From assembly GCA_944322325.1 (NCBI GenBank), contig CALUOQ010000009.1:1-64000 (forward strand): a DNA stretch of 64,000 bases, written 5' to 3'. The position numbers and the translations under genes are program-made. Of this stretch, positions 25,289 through 34,436 are shown in pieces (position 1 is the first letter of the stretch; each line of letters begins with the position of its first letter). The notes beneath the pieces are model-generated. The model searched no databases and was not told the origin of the DNA. It worked only from the letters and a program-made list of their open reading frames with translations. Source of the stretch: an uncultured Alloprevotella sp. (GTDB lineage: Bacteria; Bacteroidota; Bacteroidia; Bacteroidales; Bacteroidaceae).

Positions 25289-25822
25289 TTACTCGAGGGG
25301 TTTGACGTACTTGGCGTAAAGATAAGCAATGAGGGCGACCGTCACGACGATGAGGAACGGCGACACACCCAGCAGCCACACAAGCAACATGGCCGCCAAG
25401 GGCAGGAACAGGGTGGCCGGCGTGATGCCGGCGCCGCGCCACTGGCTGACGGCGGCCAGCGCCACCAGGGCGATGACGGCCGGGCGCAGACCGCGCAGCC
25501 ATCCGTCGGGGCGGGCGCCCGAAGCCAGCCACATGGCCAGCAGCCACATCACCGCGAAAGCCGGTACGAGCAGGCCGGCCACTGCGGCCACACTGCCCCA
25601 GCGGCCACCGAGGCGATAGCCCAGCCCGGCACCCAGATTCAGGCTGAATACGCCGGGCAGACACTGTGCTACGCTCACCGTAGTGTGGAACGTCTCGGCG
25701 CTGAGCAGCGCGCGGCGACTCACCAGCTCGCGCTCAAGGCGCGGTACCAGCGCATAGCCTCCGCCCGGCAGCGCAAGGCCGGTACGCAAAAATAGGGTGA
25801 ACGTGTCGAGGTGTCGGGTCAT
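25289..25822 (-). CDS. Chromate transporter half, first subunit
   Basis: A 177-residue membrane protein of the CHR family. It begins TLFLRTGLALPGGGYALVPRLERELV, matching the family opening, then FHTTVSVAQCLPGVFSLNLGAGLGYRLGG, and has about five hydrophobic segments. The frame extends to 25879 but this overlaps a TAACTTTG box (25877-25884), so the ATG at 25822 is chosen. It forms a two-gene operon with the second half 12 bases downstream. Confidence 0.88.
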   Translation of the reverse strand: MTRHLDTFTLFLRTGLALPGGGYALVPRLERELVSRRALLSAETFHTTVSVAQCLPGVFSLNLGAGLGYRLGGRWGSVAAVAGLLVPAFAVMWLLAMWLASGARPDGWLRGLRPAVIALVALAAVSQWRGAGITPATLFLPLAAMLLVWLLGVSPFLIVVTVALIAYLYAKYVKPLE

Positions 25823-25876
25823 AAGTAAAACGAAAGCCCGGATGCCGGCTGATAGCAGGGCGGTCCGGACGTCGCG

Positions 25877-25884
25877 CAAAGTTA
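25877..25884 (-). promoter_or_regulatory. Bacteroidota -7 box of the chromate transporter pair
   Basis: TAACTTTG on the minus strand, 54 bases upstream of the chosen ATG. Confidence 0.6.
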
Positions 25885-25983
25885 CGGCTTTCTCGTCAGT
25901 TGCCGCCGCAGCGCGCCGCGTTTTTTTTCGTAACGCCCTGCTGCGCGGCCGGAAAACGGGGCGAAGTGTGAATAAAACCCAAC

Positions 25984-26059
25984 GCAGCGACAGAAATTTC
26001 TATCGTAGTCCCCGTTTTTCCTGTCGCAGCGACAGGAAAAACGGGGACTACACTTGTTT
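25984..26059. repeat. 21-base modular repeat, locus 3
   Basis: Three exact 21-base modules: 25984-26004 (starts GCAGC, ends CTATC), 26005-26025 (starts GTAGT, ends CTGTC) and 26026-26046 (starts GCAGC, ends CGGGG), then ACTACACTTGTTT. Arms 26005-26027 and 26029-26051 pair perfectly over 23 bases around one unpaired base. It lies about 30 bases past the stop of the NRAMP gene (minus strand). Confidence 0.85.
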
Positions 26060-26089
26060 CGCCCGCCTGCCTGGACGGATTTTCCGGCG

Positions 26090-27373
26090 TCAGCCGACGG
26101 CGAGCGTATAGAGCAGGTAAAGATTAAGGGCGGTGACGAGCGCGGCGATGAGGTAGAGCACGGCGGTCGTGGTGCGACTGTTGGCATACGGGCCCATGAC
26201 GCGGCGCGACGACGTCAGCCTGACTTGCAGGAACACCGTAATGGGCAGTTGCAGGCTCAGCACGGCCTGCGAGAGTATCAGCCCGCGAAAGGCATCGCCG
26301 ATAAAGAGGATGAGCACGTAGGCCAGCCCCAGCGAGAGGAGGATGCCCGCACGCGAGTGCACGTCGCGCACGTCGTAAGGTTCGTCGTAGAGCCCGGCAA
26401 AAATGGTGCCTGCCGCCATGCCACTCGTCACGGTACTCGACAGTCCGGCCAGCAGCAGCGCCACGGCAAACACCTCGCCCGCCGCGGGCCCCAGCAGGGG
26501 CTGGAGCAGGGCGCCGGCCTCGGGCAGCGAGTCGACCGCGACGCCGTGGACAAAGAAAGTGGTGGCCGCAAGCACTATCATGGCCGAATTGATGGCCCAC
26601 CCGACCGTCATGGCCAACAGCGTGTCCCAGAACTCGTACTTCAGCGCGCGGCGTATGCCGGCGTCGTCCTGCGTGTGAATGGCGCGGCTCTGGACTACCT
26701 CGGAGTGCAGGAAGAGGTTGTGGGGCATAACGACCGCGCCAAGCACACTCATCACGACGAGCATACTCCCGGCGGGCAGCGAGGGCGTCACGGCGCCGCG
26801 CAGGGCGGCCGCCCAGTCGGTGTCGACAAGCGTCAGTTCGTAAAGGTACGAGAAACCGATGAGCGAAACGAAGGCAATGATGCCCTTTTCGACCCGGCGG
26901 TAGGAGTTGGTGAAGAGCAGGACGGCCGTAACTGCCGCCGCAGCCGCCGCGCCGAGCGCAACGGGCAGGCCGAAAAGCATTTCGAGCGCAATGGCTGCAC
27001 CCAGGATTTCGGCGAGCGACGTCGACACCGAAGCGGCCATGGCGCTCCACAGCACGGGGCGCGCTACGGCAGGGCGCAGGTGGCGCGTCGTGGCCTCGGC
27101 CAAGCAAAGGCCCGTAGCGATGCCCAGGTGGGCCACGTTGTGTTGCAGTACGACGAGCATCACGGTCGAAAGCGTCACGACCCAGAGCAGGGCGTAGCCG
27201 AACTCAGAGCCAGCGGCAAAATTCGACGCCCAGTTGCCCGGATCGATGAAGCCTACGGTGACAAGCAGCCCCGGCCCGATGTAGCGCAGGATGTCAAGGC
27301 CGCCCGTGCCGCCCGCCTCGCGCAGGCGCCAGTGGTGGCGGACGTGTCGGATGTAGTCAGTGAGTCGTTTCAT
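26090..27373 (-). CDS. NRAMP-family divalent metal transporter
   Basis: A 427-residue inner-membrane transporter with about eleven transmembrane segments that imports manganese or iron with protons. The TM1 metal site is FIDPGNWASN and the TM6 site is VVMPHNLFLHS, where the preceding Ala and Met are the metal-selective residues. GTIFAGLYDEP follows in a later loop. The frame extends to 27424, but a TACCTTTG box at 27395-27402 places the start at the ATG at 27373. The repeat locus 3 lies directly after its stop. Confidence 0.92.
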   Translation of the reverse strand: MKRLTDYIRHVRHHWRLREAGGTGGLDILRYIGPGLLVTVGFIDPGNWASNFAAGSEFGYALLWVVTLSTVMLVVLQHNVAHLGIATGLCLAEATTRHLRPAVARPVLWSAMAASVSTSLAEILGAAIALEMLFGLPVALGAAAAAAVTAVLLFTNSYRRVEKGIIAFVSLIGFSYLYELTLVDTDWAAALRGAVTPSLPAGSMLVVMSVLGAVVMPHNLFLHSEVVQSRAIHTQDDAGIRRALKYEFWDTLLAMTVGWAINSAMIVLAATTFFVHGVAVDSLPEAGALLQPLLGPAAGEVFAVALLLAGLSSTVTSGMAAGTIFAGLYDEPYDVRDVHSRAGILLSLGLAYVLILFIGDAFRGLILSQAVLSLQLPITVFLQVRLTSSRRVMGPYANSRTTTAVLYLIAALVTALNLYLLYTLAVG

Positions 27374-27394
27374 GTGCGGGAGGATTGTACCGGG

Positions 27395-27402
27395 CAAAGG
27401 TA
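27395..27402 (-). promoter_or_regulatory. Bacteroidota -7 box of the NRAMP gene
   Basis: TACCTTTG on the minus strand, 21 bases upstream of the ATG. A CTTG sits 19 bases upstream as a weak -33. Confidence 0.6.
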
Positions 27403-27477
27403 ACCTTTTCTTCCTTGAGCGCAAGGGTCAAAAAATCTTTTCCTACCTTAAATCACGCTATATACCCAGATCCGGTG

Positions 27478-28840
<1,363 letters not shown>

Positions 28841-28853
28841 CCGCTTTTGCCGC

Positions 28854-29786
28854 ATGAGACGCATAGCGGGACTTGTCCTGCTCCTTACGTTCGCCGCTAC
28901 CGCCGCCTGGTCGCAAACCGTCATCGACCTCGGGCCCGGTGGCGGCGTCCGTTCGAAGACGTGGAAAGACTACGAGCGCGACGGCCGTACGCCGGCGCAG
29001 CAACTGGCCGACTCCCTGGCATATCGCGACTGCTTGACGCGGGCGTTCAACGCGCTGGCCACCGACTCGCTGGCGCAGGCCGAAACGTTGTTCCGCCGCG
29101 CGCTGAAACTGATGCCCGAGCAGCCGGCCAACGCCATCGTACACTACGAGCTGGGCCTCATCGCCGGGGCGCAGAACCGTTACCGCGAAGCGGCCGACTG
29201 CCTGACGCAGGCGCTCGACGCCCGCCCCGAAATGGCGGACGCCCGGCGCCAGCGGGCCTACGCTTACCTCGAGATGAACCAGCCGGAGCGCACCCTGCGC
29301 GACTGTAACTACCTGCTCGACGACGCGCCGGCCGACACGACGGCCCTCTTCCTGCGGGCGGCGGCCGAGGTGAAGCTGCGCCATTATCCGGCGGCGCAAC
29401 GCGACCTGACGGAACTGCTCCGCCTGGCGCCGGGCCACCTGAACGGCCGCGTGTCGCTGGCCATCGTAAAGCAGCGTCTGGGACGACCGCGCGAGGCGCT
29501 GGAAGAGCTGAACCGCCTGGTGACGATGGCGCGCGGCAACGCCGACTGTCTGGCAGCCCGCGCGGACGTGGAAGTGGAACTCGGCATGATTGAAGCCGCC
29601 CGCGCCGACCTCGACGAGGCGTTGCGCCTGCGGCCTGACGACGCGGGCCTGCTCCTGCAACGCGCCGACGTCCTGACACGCGGCGGACACCGCGGTGCGG
29701 CGCGTGCCGACCTCGACCGGGCCGTGGAGCTCGGCGTGCCGCGTGCGAGCCTCAACGCACAATACGGTGCCCTTAACCGCCGTTGA
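28854..29786 (+). CDS. Exported TPR-repeat protein
   Basis: A 310-residue protein with a signal peptide (GLVLLLTFAATAAWSQ). From about residue 60 it consists of tetratricopeptide repeats: FNALATDSLAQAETLFRRAL, YRLEAADCL-like (YREAADCLTQALDARPEM), YPAAQRDLTELLRLAPGH and others, about six in all. Such proteins are periplasmic scaffolds for protein-protein contacts. It lies 13 bases after eno, so it is probably cotranscribed, though its role with glycolysis is unclear. An eight-base inverted repeat overlaps its stop codon (29766-29793) without a T-run. Confidence 0.85.
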   Translation: MRRIAGLVLLLTFAATAAWSQTVIDLGPGGGVRSKTWKDYERDGRTPAQQLADSLAYRDCLTRAFNALATDSLAQAETLFRRALKLMPEQPANAIVHYELGLIAGAQNRYREAADCLTQALDARPEMADARRQRAYAYLEMNQPERTLRDCNYLLDDAPADTTALFLRAAAEVKLRHYPAAQRDLTELLRLAPGHLNGRVSLAIVKQRLGRPREALEELNRLVTMARGNADCLAARADVEVELGMIEAARADLDEALRLRPDDAGLLLQRADVLTRGGHRGAARADLDRAVELGVPRASLNAQYGALNRR

Positions 29787-29919
29787 GGGCACCTCCGCAT
29801 GAGTATTTCATCGGAGTATGAACCTGCCCCCGGACGCAGCCGGCCTGCGCCCGAAGGAAAAATGTGACTGATTGCGGACGGCTACGAAAAAAAAGTAACG
29901 GTGCGTTACGAAAAAATTG

Positions 29920-29927
29920 TACTTTTG
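29920..29927 (+). promoter_or_regulatory. Bacteroidota -7 box of the sulfotransferase gene
   Basis: TACTTTTG, 72 bases before the ATG. No -33 box is seen at the usual distance. Confidence 0.5.
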
Positions 29928-29999
29928 CACACAGTTTTCGGTTTGCCCTATACGACAAGCTTAGCGGCATAAGAACAATTCCTACTACGTAAACAAAAC

Positions 30000-31112
30000 A
30001 TGGGACTTCTCGAATTTAGCAAATTACCTATCAATACGCTGGTCGGCGCCGACTGGCAAACGTTTAAGGCTATCACAGCAGGACGCGACGTCGACCCGGC
30101 CTATCGCGGCAAGTACCGCCTGACGAAGGCCGTATGCCGCCTGCTTTCCGTGCTGGCTCCCATTCAGGACCGCCGCTACGAGAGCTTTCTGGCCGACCGG
30201 CCACTGGAACACGACCCGGTCTTTATTTTGGGCCACTGGCGTTCGGGCACGACGTTCGTGCACAACGTGCTTTCGTGCGACCGACATTTCGGTTACAACA
30301 CCACCTATCAGACCGTGTTCCCGCACCTGATGATGTGGGGACAGCCGTTCTTCAAAAAGAACATGGCGTGGCTCATGCCCGACAAGCGCCCGACGGACAA
30401 CATGGAGCTGGCGGTCGACTTGCCGCAGGAAGAGGAATTTGCCCTCGCCAATATGATGCCCTACACGTACTACAACTTCTGGTTTTTGCCGAAGTACATG
30501 TTGGAATACTGCGACCGTTACATGCTTTTCGAGGGCATCACTCAGGACGAGTTGCGCACTTTCGAGGAAACGTTCACCAAGCTCATCAAAATTTCGCTCT
30601 GGAACACGAAAGGTACGCAGTTCCTCTCGAAGAATCCGCCGCACACGGGACGCGTACGCGAACTGGTCAAAATGTTCCCGAACGCGAAGTTCATCTACCT
30701 GATGCGCAACCCGTACACCGTGTTCGAGTCGACGCGCAGTTTTTTCACCAACACCATCCAGCCGCTCAAGCTCGAAGACATCAGCCCCGAAGAACTCGAA
30801 AAAAATATCCTGACGGTGTACGAACGGCTCTACCATAAATATGAAGCAGACAAAGCGTGCATTCCGACCGGGAACTTGATTGAAGTGAAGTTTGAGGACT
30901 TCGAGGCCGACGCCCTCGGCATAACGGAAAAGATCTACCGTACCCTTTCGCTCCCAGGCTGGGACGAGGCCCACGAAGCCATCGCCCGCTACGTCGGCAG
31001 CAAGAAGGGGTACAAGAAAAACAAATACAAGTACGACGACCGCACCGTAGAACTCGTCGAAAGCCACTGGCGGTTTGCCATCGACGACTGGGATTACCAC
31101 AACGTGCGCTAA
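30000..31112 (+). CDS. Sulfotransferase-family protein
   Basis: A 370-residue protein of the PAPS-dependent sulfotransferase family. The phosphosulfate loop is FILGHWRSGTTFVHNVL (about residues 76-92) and the 3'-phosphate site is FLSKNPPHTGRVREL with FPNAKFIYLMRNPYTVFES (about 205-245). No signal peptide is seen. Bacteroides thetaiotaomicron has a member of this broad family (BT_0416) reported to sulfonate cholesterol and other steroids. Whether this protein shares that substrate is inference and would need alignment. No PAPS-synthesis genes are nearby. Other substrates such as lipids or sugars are possible. Confidence 0.85.
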   Translation: MGLLEFSKLPINTLVGADWQTFKAITAGRDVDPAYRGKYRLTKAVCRLLSVLAPIQDRRYESFLADRPLEHDPVFILGHWRSGTTFVHNVLSCDRHFGYNTTYQTVFPHLMMWGQPFFKKNMAWLMPDKRPTDNMELAVDLPQEEEFALANMMPYTYYNFWFLPKYMLEYCDRYMLFEGITQDELRTFEETFTKLIKISLWNTKGTQFLSKNPPHTGRVRELVKMFPNAKFIYLMRNPYTVFESTRSFFTNTIQPLKLEDISPEELEKNILTVYERLYHKYEADKACIPTGNLIEVKFEDFEADALGITEKIYRTLSLPGWDEAHEAIARYVGSKKGYKKNKYKYDDRTVELVESHWRFAIDDWDYHNVR

Positions 31113-31295
31113 ACGCCCCACGGCTTCCGCGTTCCGGATTGCGGCATCCGCGGCCGACATTTCGTTATAGGAAAAAGGGGAACGCTTCGGGCGGCACAGG
31201 GCGTCAAAACCGCAGAGGAGGAAATCCATAACTGCCCGTTCCGAGGCTGTCGGACAGAAAATCAGGGTTGTAACCGTTTCGTCACATAAAAGCTG

Positions 31296-31303
31296 TATAT
31301 TTG
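31296..31303 (+). promoter_or_regulatory. Bacteroidota -7 box of ppk1
   Basis: TATATTTG, 26 bases before the ATG. No -33 box at the usual distance. The 217 bases between the sulfotransferase gene and ppk1 hold no other recognisable feature. Confidence 0.55.
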
Positions 31304-31329
31304 CGCGATAACCCGTAACACTCGTTCCC

Positions 31330-33393
31330 ATGAAGAAGCACCTGAAATACCTGCATCGCGACGTCAGCTGGATGTACTTCAACCACCGCATCCTCCAGGA
31401 GGCGCTCAAAGACAATGTCCCCCTGCTTGAGCGGCTCTCATTCCTCGGTATCTATTCGAACAACCTCGACGAGTTTTTCCGTGTCCGCGTGGCCAGTATC
31501 AGCCGTATCGCCGAATGTGAGGACAAAGCCGCCCACGATGAACAGGAACAGGCCCACACACTGCTGCGCAAGATAAATCAACTTAACAACCGCTACGCCA
31601 AGGAATACGGCCAGGCCGTCGCTACGGTCACCGAGCAATTGCGGCGGGAGCATATCTGCTTGGTCGACGACACTCAAATCGACGATGAACAGCGCCGCTT
31701 TGTTCACGACTTTTTCCGGCGCGAACTGGCCGGCCATCTGGCTCCTATCTGGCTGGAAAACATCAGCCGCTTTGACGGCGAAGCGGACGACTGCATCTAC
31801 CTGGCTGTCAAGATGAGCCGTGAAGGCGTCAAGCGCAACTACCACGCCCTCCTGGCCCTTCCGGTCAGTCGCGTGGGACGCTTTGTGCGCCTGCCGGACC
31901 GCGACGGGTGCAGTTATCTTATGTATCTCGACGACGTGGTGCGCAGCTGCCTGCCCCTTCTGTTCCCAGGACTCCACTTCGACCACTACGAAGCCTACAG
32001 TTTCAAATTCACGCGCGACGCCGAGATGGAAATCGACAACGACTTGCGCAACGGTCTGCTTCAGAAAATCTCGAAAGGCGTCAAGAGCCGCCGCACGGGC
32101 CTTCCCCTGCGTCTGGTATACGACGGCGCCATGCCTGCGGGCTTGCTGCGACGCGTGATGAATAAGCTCGACACGGACCGCCTCGACACGGCGTTGGCCG
32201 GCGGGCGCTACCAGAATCACCGCGACCTGATGAGTTTTCCCGACTGCGGTCGCTGCGACCTGAAGTATGCCCCCTGGCCCTCCATCCTGCGTCGTGAACT
32301 GGCGGGTGAAACCAGTCTTTTCGACCTCATCCGCCAGAAGGACCGCTACCTTCACGTCCCTTATCACAGTTTCGACAGTTATATCCGTTTGCTCCAAGAG
32401 GCGGCTATCCATCCCGCCGTCAAATCCGTCCGTACCACCCTTTATCGTTTGGCCAAGGATTCGAAGGTCATCAAAGCCCTCGTCTGTGCCGCCCGCAACG
32501 GCAAACACGTCACCGTGGTTATCGAATTGCTCGCGCGGTTCGACGAGGCTTCCAACATCAGCTGGAGCAAACGTATGCAGGACGCCGGTATCAACGTCAT
32601 CTTCGGCGTCGAGGGACTCAAAGTGCACTCCAAAATCACGCACATCGGCTTTAAGAGCGGGCAAAGCATAGCCTGCATCAGCACCGGCAACTTCCATGAA
32701 GGCAATGCCCGAAGCTATACCGATTTTCTCCTCATGACGGCACATCGCGGCATTACTGCCGACGTCGACCGCGTATTCCGTTTCATCAAACGCCCTTACG
32801 CCCCGACCAAATACCACGAACTGCTCGTCTCACCCAACGAGATGAAGAAAAAATTCATACGCCTCATCGATGCGGAAATACGTAACCACAAAGCGGGACT
32901 TCCGGCTTACATCAAGATGAAAGTCAACCACGTCACAGACCCGGTCATGGTTGACAAACTCTACGAGGCCGCGGCAGCCGGCGTACCTGTCGACCTGCTC
33001 GTACGGGGCAACTGCTCTCTCGTCTGCGACCAGCCTCAGCTCGGCGGTCGTCTGCGCGTAGTGGGCATCATCGACCGCTATCTCGAGCACTCGCGTATTT
33101 ACATTTTCTGTAGCGGTGGCCAGGAACAGTGCTTCATCGGGTCGGCCGACTGGATGCCGCGCAACCTGGACTACCGCGTCGAGGTGGTCACGCCGGTCTA
33201 CGACCCCGACATCCGCGCCGAGCTGCATCGCGTTGTCGACTACGGCCTGCGCGATACCACCCAAGGCCGCCGCGTTGACGGCATTGGGACCGACTTGCCG
33301 CTGAGTCAGGAACCCGATGCCGTGCCTTTCCGTTCACAGGAAGCCTTGTACAATCACTATAAAGCAGATAACGAAAAAACACCCGAAGCATGA
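31330..33393 (+). CDS. ppk1: Polyphosphate kinase 1
   Basis: A 687-residue enzyme that makes long-chain polyphosphate from ATP. Opening HRDVSWMYFNHRILQEA and SNNLDEFFRVRVA mark the N-terminal and head domains. PYHSFDSYIRLLQEAAIHP and the catalytic His433 in KVHSKITHIGF lie in the first phospholipase-D-like domain. STGNFHEGNARSYTD and the second domain (YLEHSRIYIFCSGGQ, IGSADWMPRNLDYRVEV) complete the family. Length is normal. The stop overlaps the ppx start as ATGA, so synthesis and breakdown are coupled. Confidence 0.97.
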   Translation: MKKHLKYLHRDVSWMYFNHRILQEALKDNVPLLERLSFLGIYSNNLDEFFRVRVASISRIAECEDKAAHDEQEQAHTLLRKINQLNNRYAKEYGQAVATVTEQLRREHICLVDDTQIDDEQRRFVHDFFRRELAGHLAPIWLENISRFDGEADDCIYLAVKMSREGVKRNYHALLALPVSRVGRFVRLPDRDGCSYLMYLDDVVRSCLPLLFPGLHFDHYEAYSFKFTRDAEMEIDNDLRNGLLQKISKGVKSRRTGLPLRLVYDGAMPAGLLRRVMNKLDTDRLDTALAGGRYQNHRDLMSFPDCGRCDLKYAPWPSILRRELAGETSLFDLIRQKDRYLHVPYHSFDSYIRLLQEAAIHPAVKSVRTTLYRLAKDSKVIKALVCAARNGKHVTVVIELLARFDEASNISWSKRMQDAGINVIFGVEGLKVHSKITHIGFKSGQSIACISTGNFHEGNARSYTDFLLMTAHRGITADVDRVFRFIKRPYAPTKYHELLVSPNEMKKKFIRLIDAEIRNHKAGLPAYIKMKVNHVTDPVMVDKLYEAAAAGVPVDLLVRGNCSLVCDQPQLGGRLRVVGIIDRYLEHSRIYIFCSGGQEQCFIGSADWMPRNLDYRVEVVTPVYDPDIRAELHRVVDYGLRDTTQGRRVDGIGTDLPLSQEPDAVPFRSQEALYNHYKADNEKTPEA

Positions 33394-34286
33394 AAACAAC
33401 CAACTACGCCGCCATAGACATCGGGACCAACGCTGTGCGACTGCTCATCAAGCAGGTCGACACCGACGGCGCCGAAGTTACGTTTAACAAGCAGCTCTTC
33501 CTGCGCGTCCCGTTGCGACTGGGTTTCGACGTGTTCCGCGAGGGACGCGTAAGCGGCACTAAAGGCAAAAAGCTGGAGCGCCTGATGAAAGCCTATCGCC
33601 AACTCATGAAAATTTACGAAGTCGACCGTTATCGCGCCTGCGCCACCTCGGCTATGCGCGACGCCGCCAACGGACGCGAGCTTATTGCCGCCATACGCAA
33701 GGCCACCGATATTAATATCGAAATCATTGCCGGCGAAGAAGAGGCCAAGATTGTGTACAACAATCACGTCGAGCAATTCGAGGATCGGCAGGGCAACTAC
33801 ATGTATGTCGACGTGGGCGGCGGCAGCACCGAAATCAATCTTCTCACCGACGGCCAACTCGTTTGTTCGCGGTCGTACAATGTCGGTACCATCCGCCTGC
33901 TCAGCGGCATGGTCGAGGAGGAATACTGGGAGCGCTTATTCTTCGAATTGAGCGAGCTTGCGGCACCGTATCCCGACATCCACATCATCGGTTCAGGCGG
34001 CAACATCAACAAACTTTACCGCCTTACAGGGAAAAAAGACAAACAGCGCATACTGACTATCGACGAACTGCGTGCGCTCTACGAAGCCCTTCATCCTCTC
34101 ACCCCCGAGGAACGAATGAGAGCGTTTAAGCTCAAGGCCGACCGCGCTGACGTCATTGTTCCTGCCGCTGAAATTTTTCTCAACGTGGCGGCTGCCGTGC
34201 GTGCGGTCGACATCCGCGTTCCTGTCATCGGTCTTTGTGACGGTATTATCGATACCCTTTACAAAGCCGATAACCCTGAAGCGTAG
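33390..34286 (+). CDS. ppx: Ppx/GppA exopolyphosphatase
   Basis: A 298-residue ASKHA-fold phosphatase that removes phosphate from polyphosphate or pppGpp. The phosphate-1 motif is AAIDIGTNAVRLLI (residues 5-18), the catalytic stretch is ATSAMRDAANG, then IAGEEEAKIVY and phosphate-2 YVDVGGGSTEINL (about 132-144), then IGSGGNINKL. It has only the N-terminal catalytic domains, without the extra C-terminal helical domain of E. coli Ppx. It overlaps ppk1 by four bases. Confidence 0.93.
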   Translation: MKTTNYAAIDIGTNAVRLLIKQVDTDGAEVTFNKQLFLRVPLRLGFDVFREGRVSGTKGKKLERLMKAYRQLMKIYEVDRYRACATSAMRDAANGRELIAAIRKATDINIEIIAGEEEAKIVYNNHVEQFEDRQGNYMYVDVGGGSTEINLLTDGQLVCSRSYNVGTIRLLSGMVEEEYWERLFFELSELAAPYPDIHIIGSGGNINKLYRLTGKKDKQRILTIDELRALYEALHPLTPEERMRAFKLKADRADVIVPAAEIFLNVAAAVRAVDIRVPVIGLCDGIIDTLYKADNPEA

Positions 34287-34358
34287 TCGCGAACGCCACG
34301 AACGAAGTTCCATCTGTCTTTACGAAACTCCTGCCTTTATACATAAAGGTAAGAGTTA

Positions 34359-34424
34359 CTTCTGTTTTCACAAGCAGCGCACCGTCGGAATCGGCCGGCG
34401 GTGCGCTGCTTGTGAAAACAGAAG
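34359..34424. terminator. Long bidirectional hairpin between ppx and the activase gene
   Basis: Two perfectly paired 26-base arms (34359-34384 and 34399-34424) with a 14-base loop between convergent genes. The arm begins with CTTCTGTTTTCACAAG, whose CTGTTTTCACAAG part also occurs just before repeat locus 2. Confidence 0.75.
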
Positions 34425-34436
34425 CGAGCGAATTTC

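Noticed and set aside
25289..25879. Longer start for the chromate transporter subunit
   Set aside because: It overlaps the minus-strand TAACTTTG box at 25877-25884, and the extra residues lack family similarity.
25984..26059. Repeat loci as CRISPR arrays
   Set aside because: Modules are contiguous with no unique spacers, there are only a few per locus, and no cas gene is in the window.
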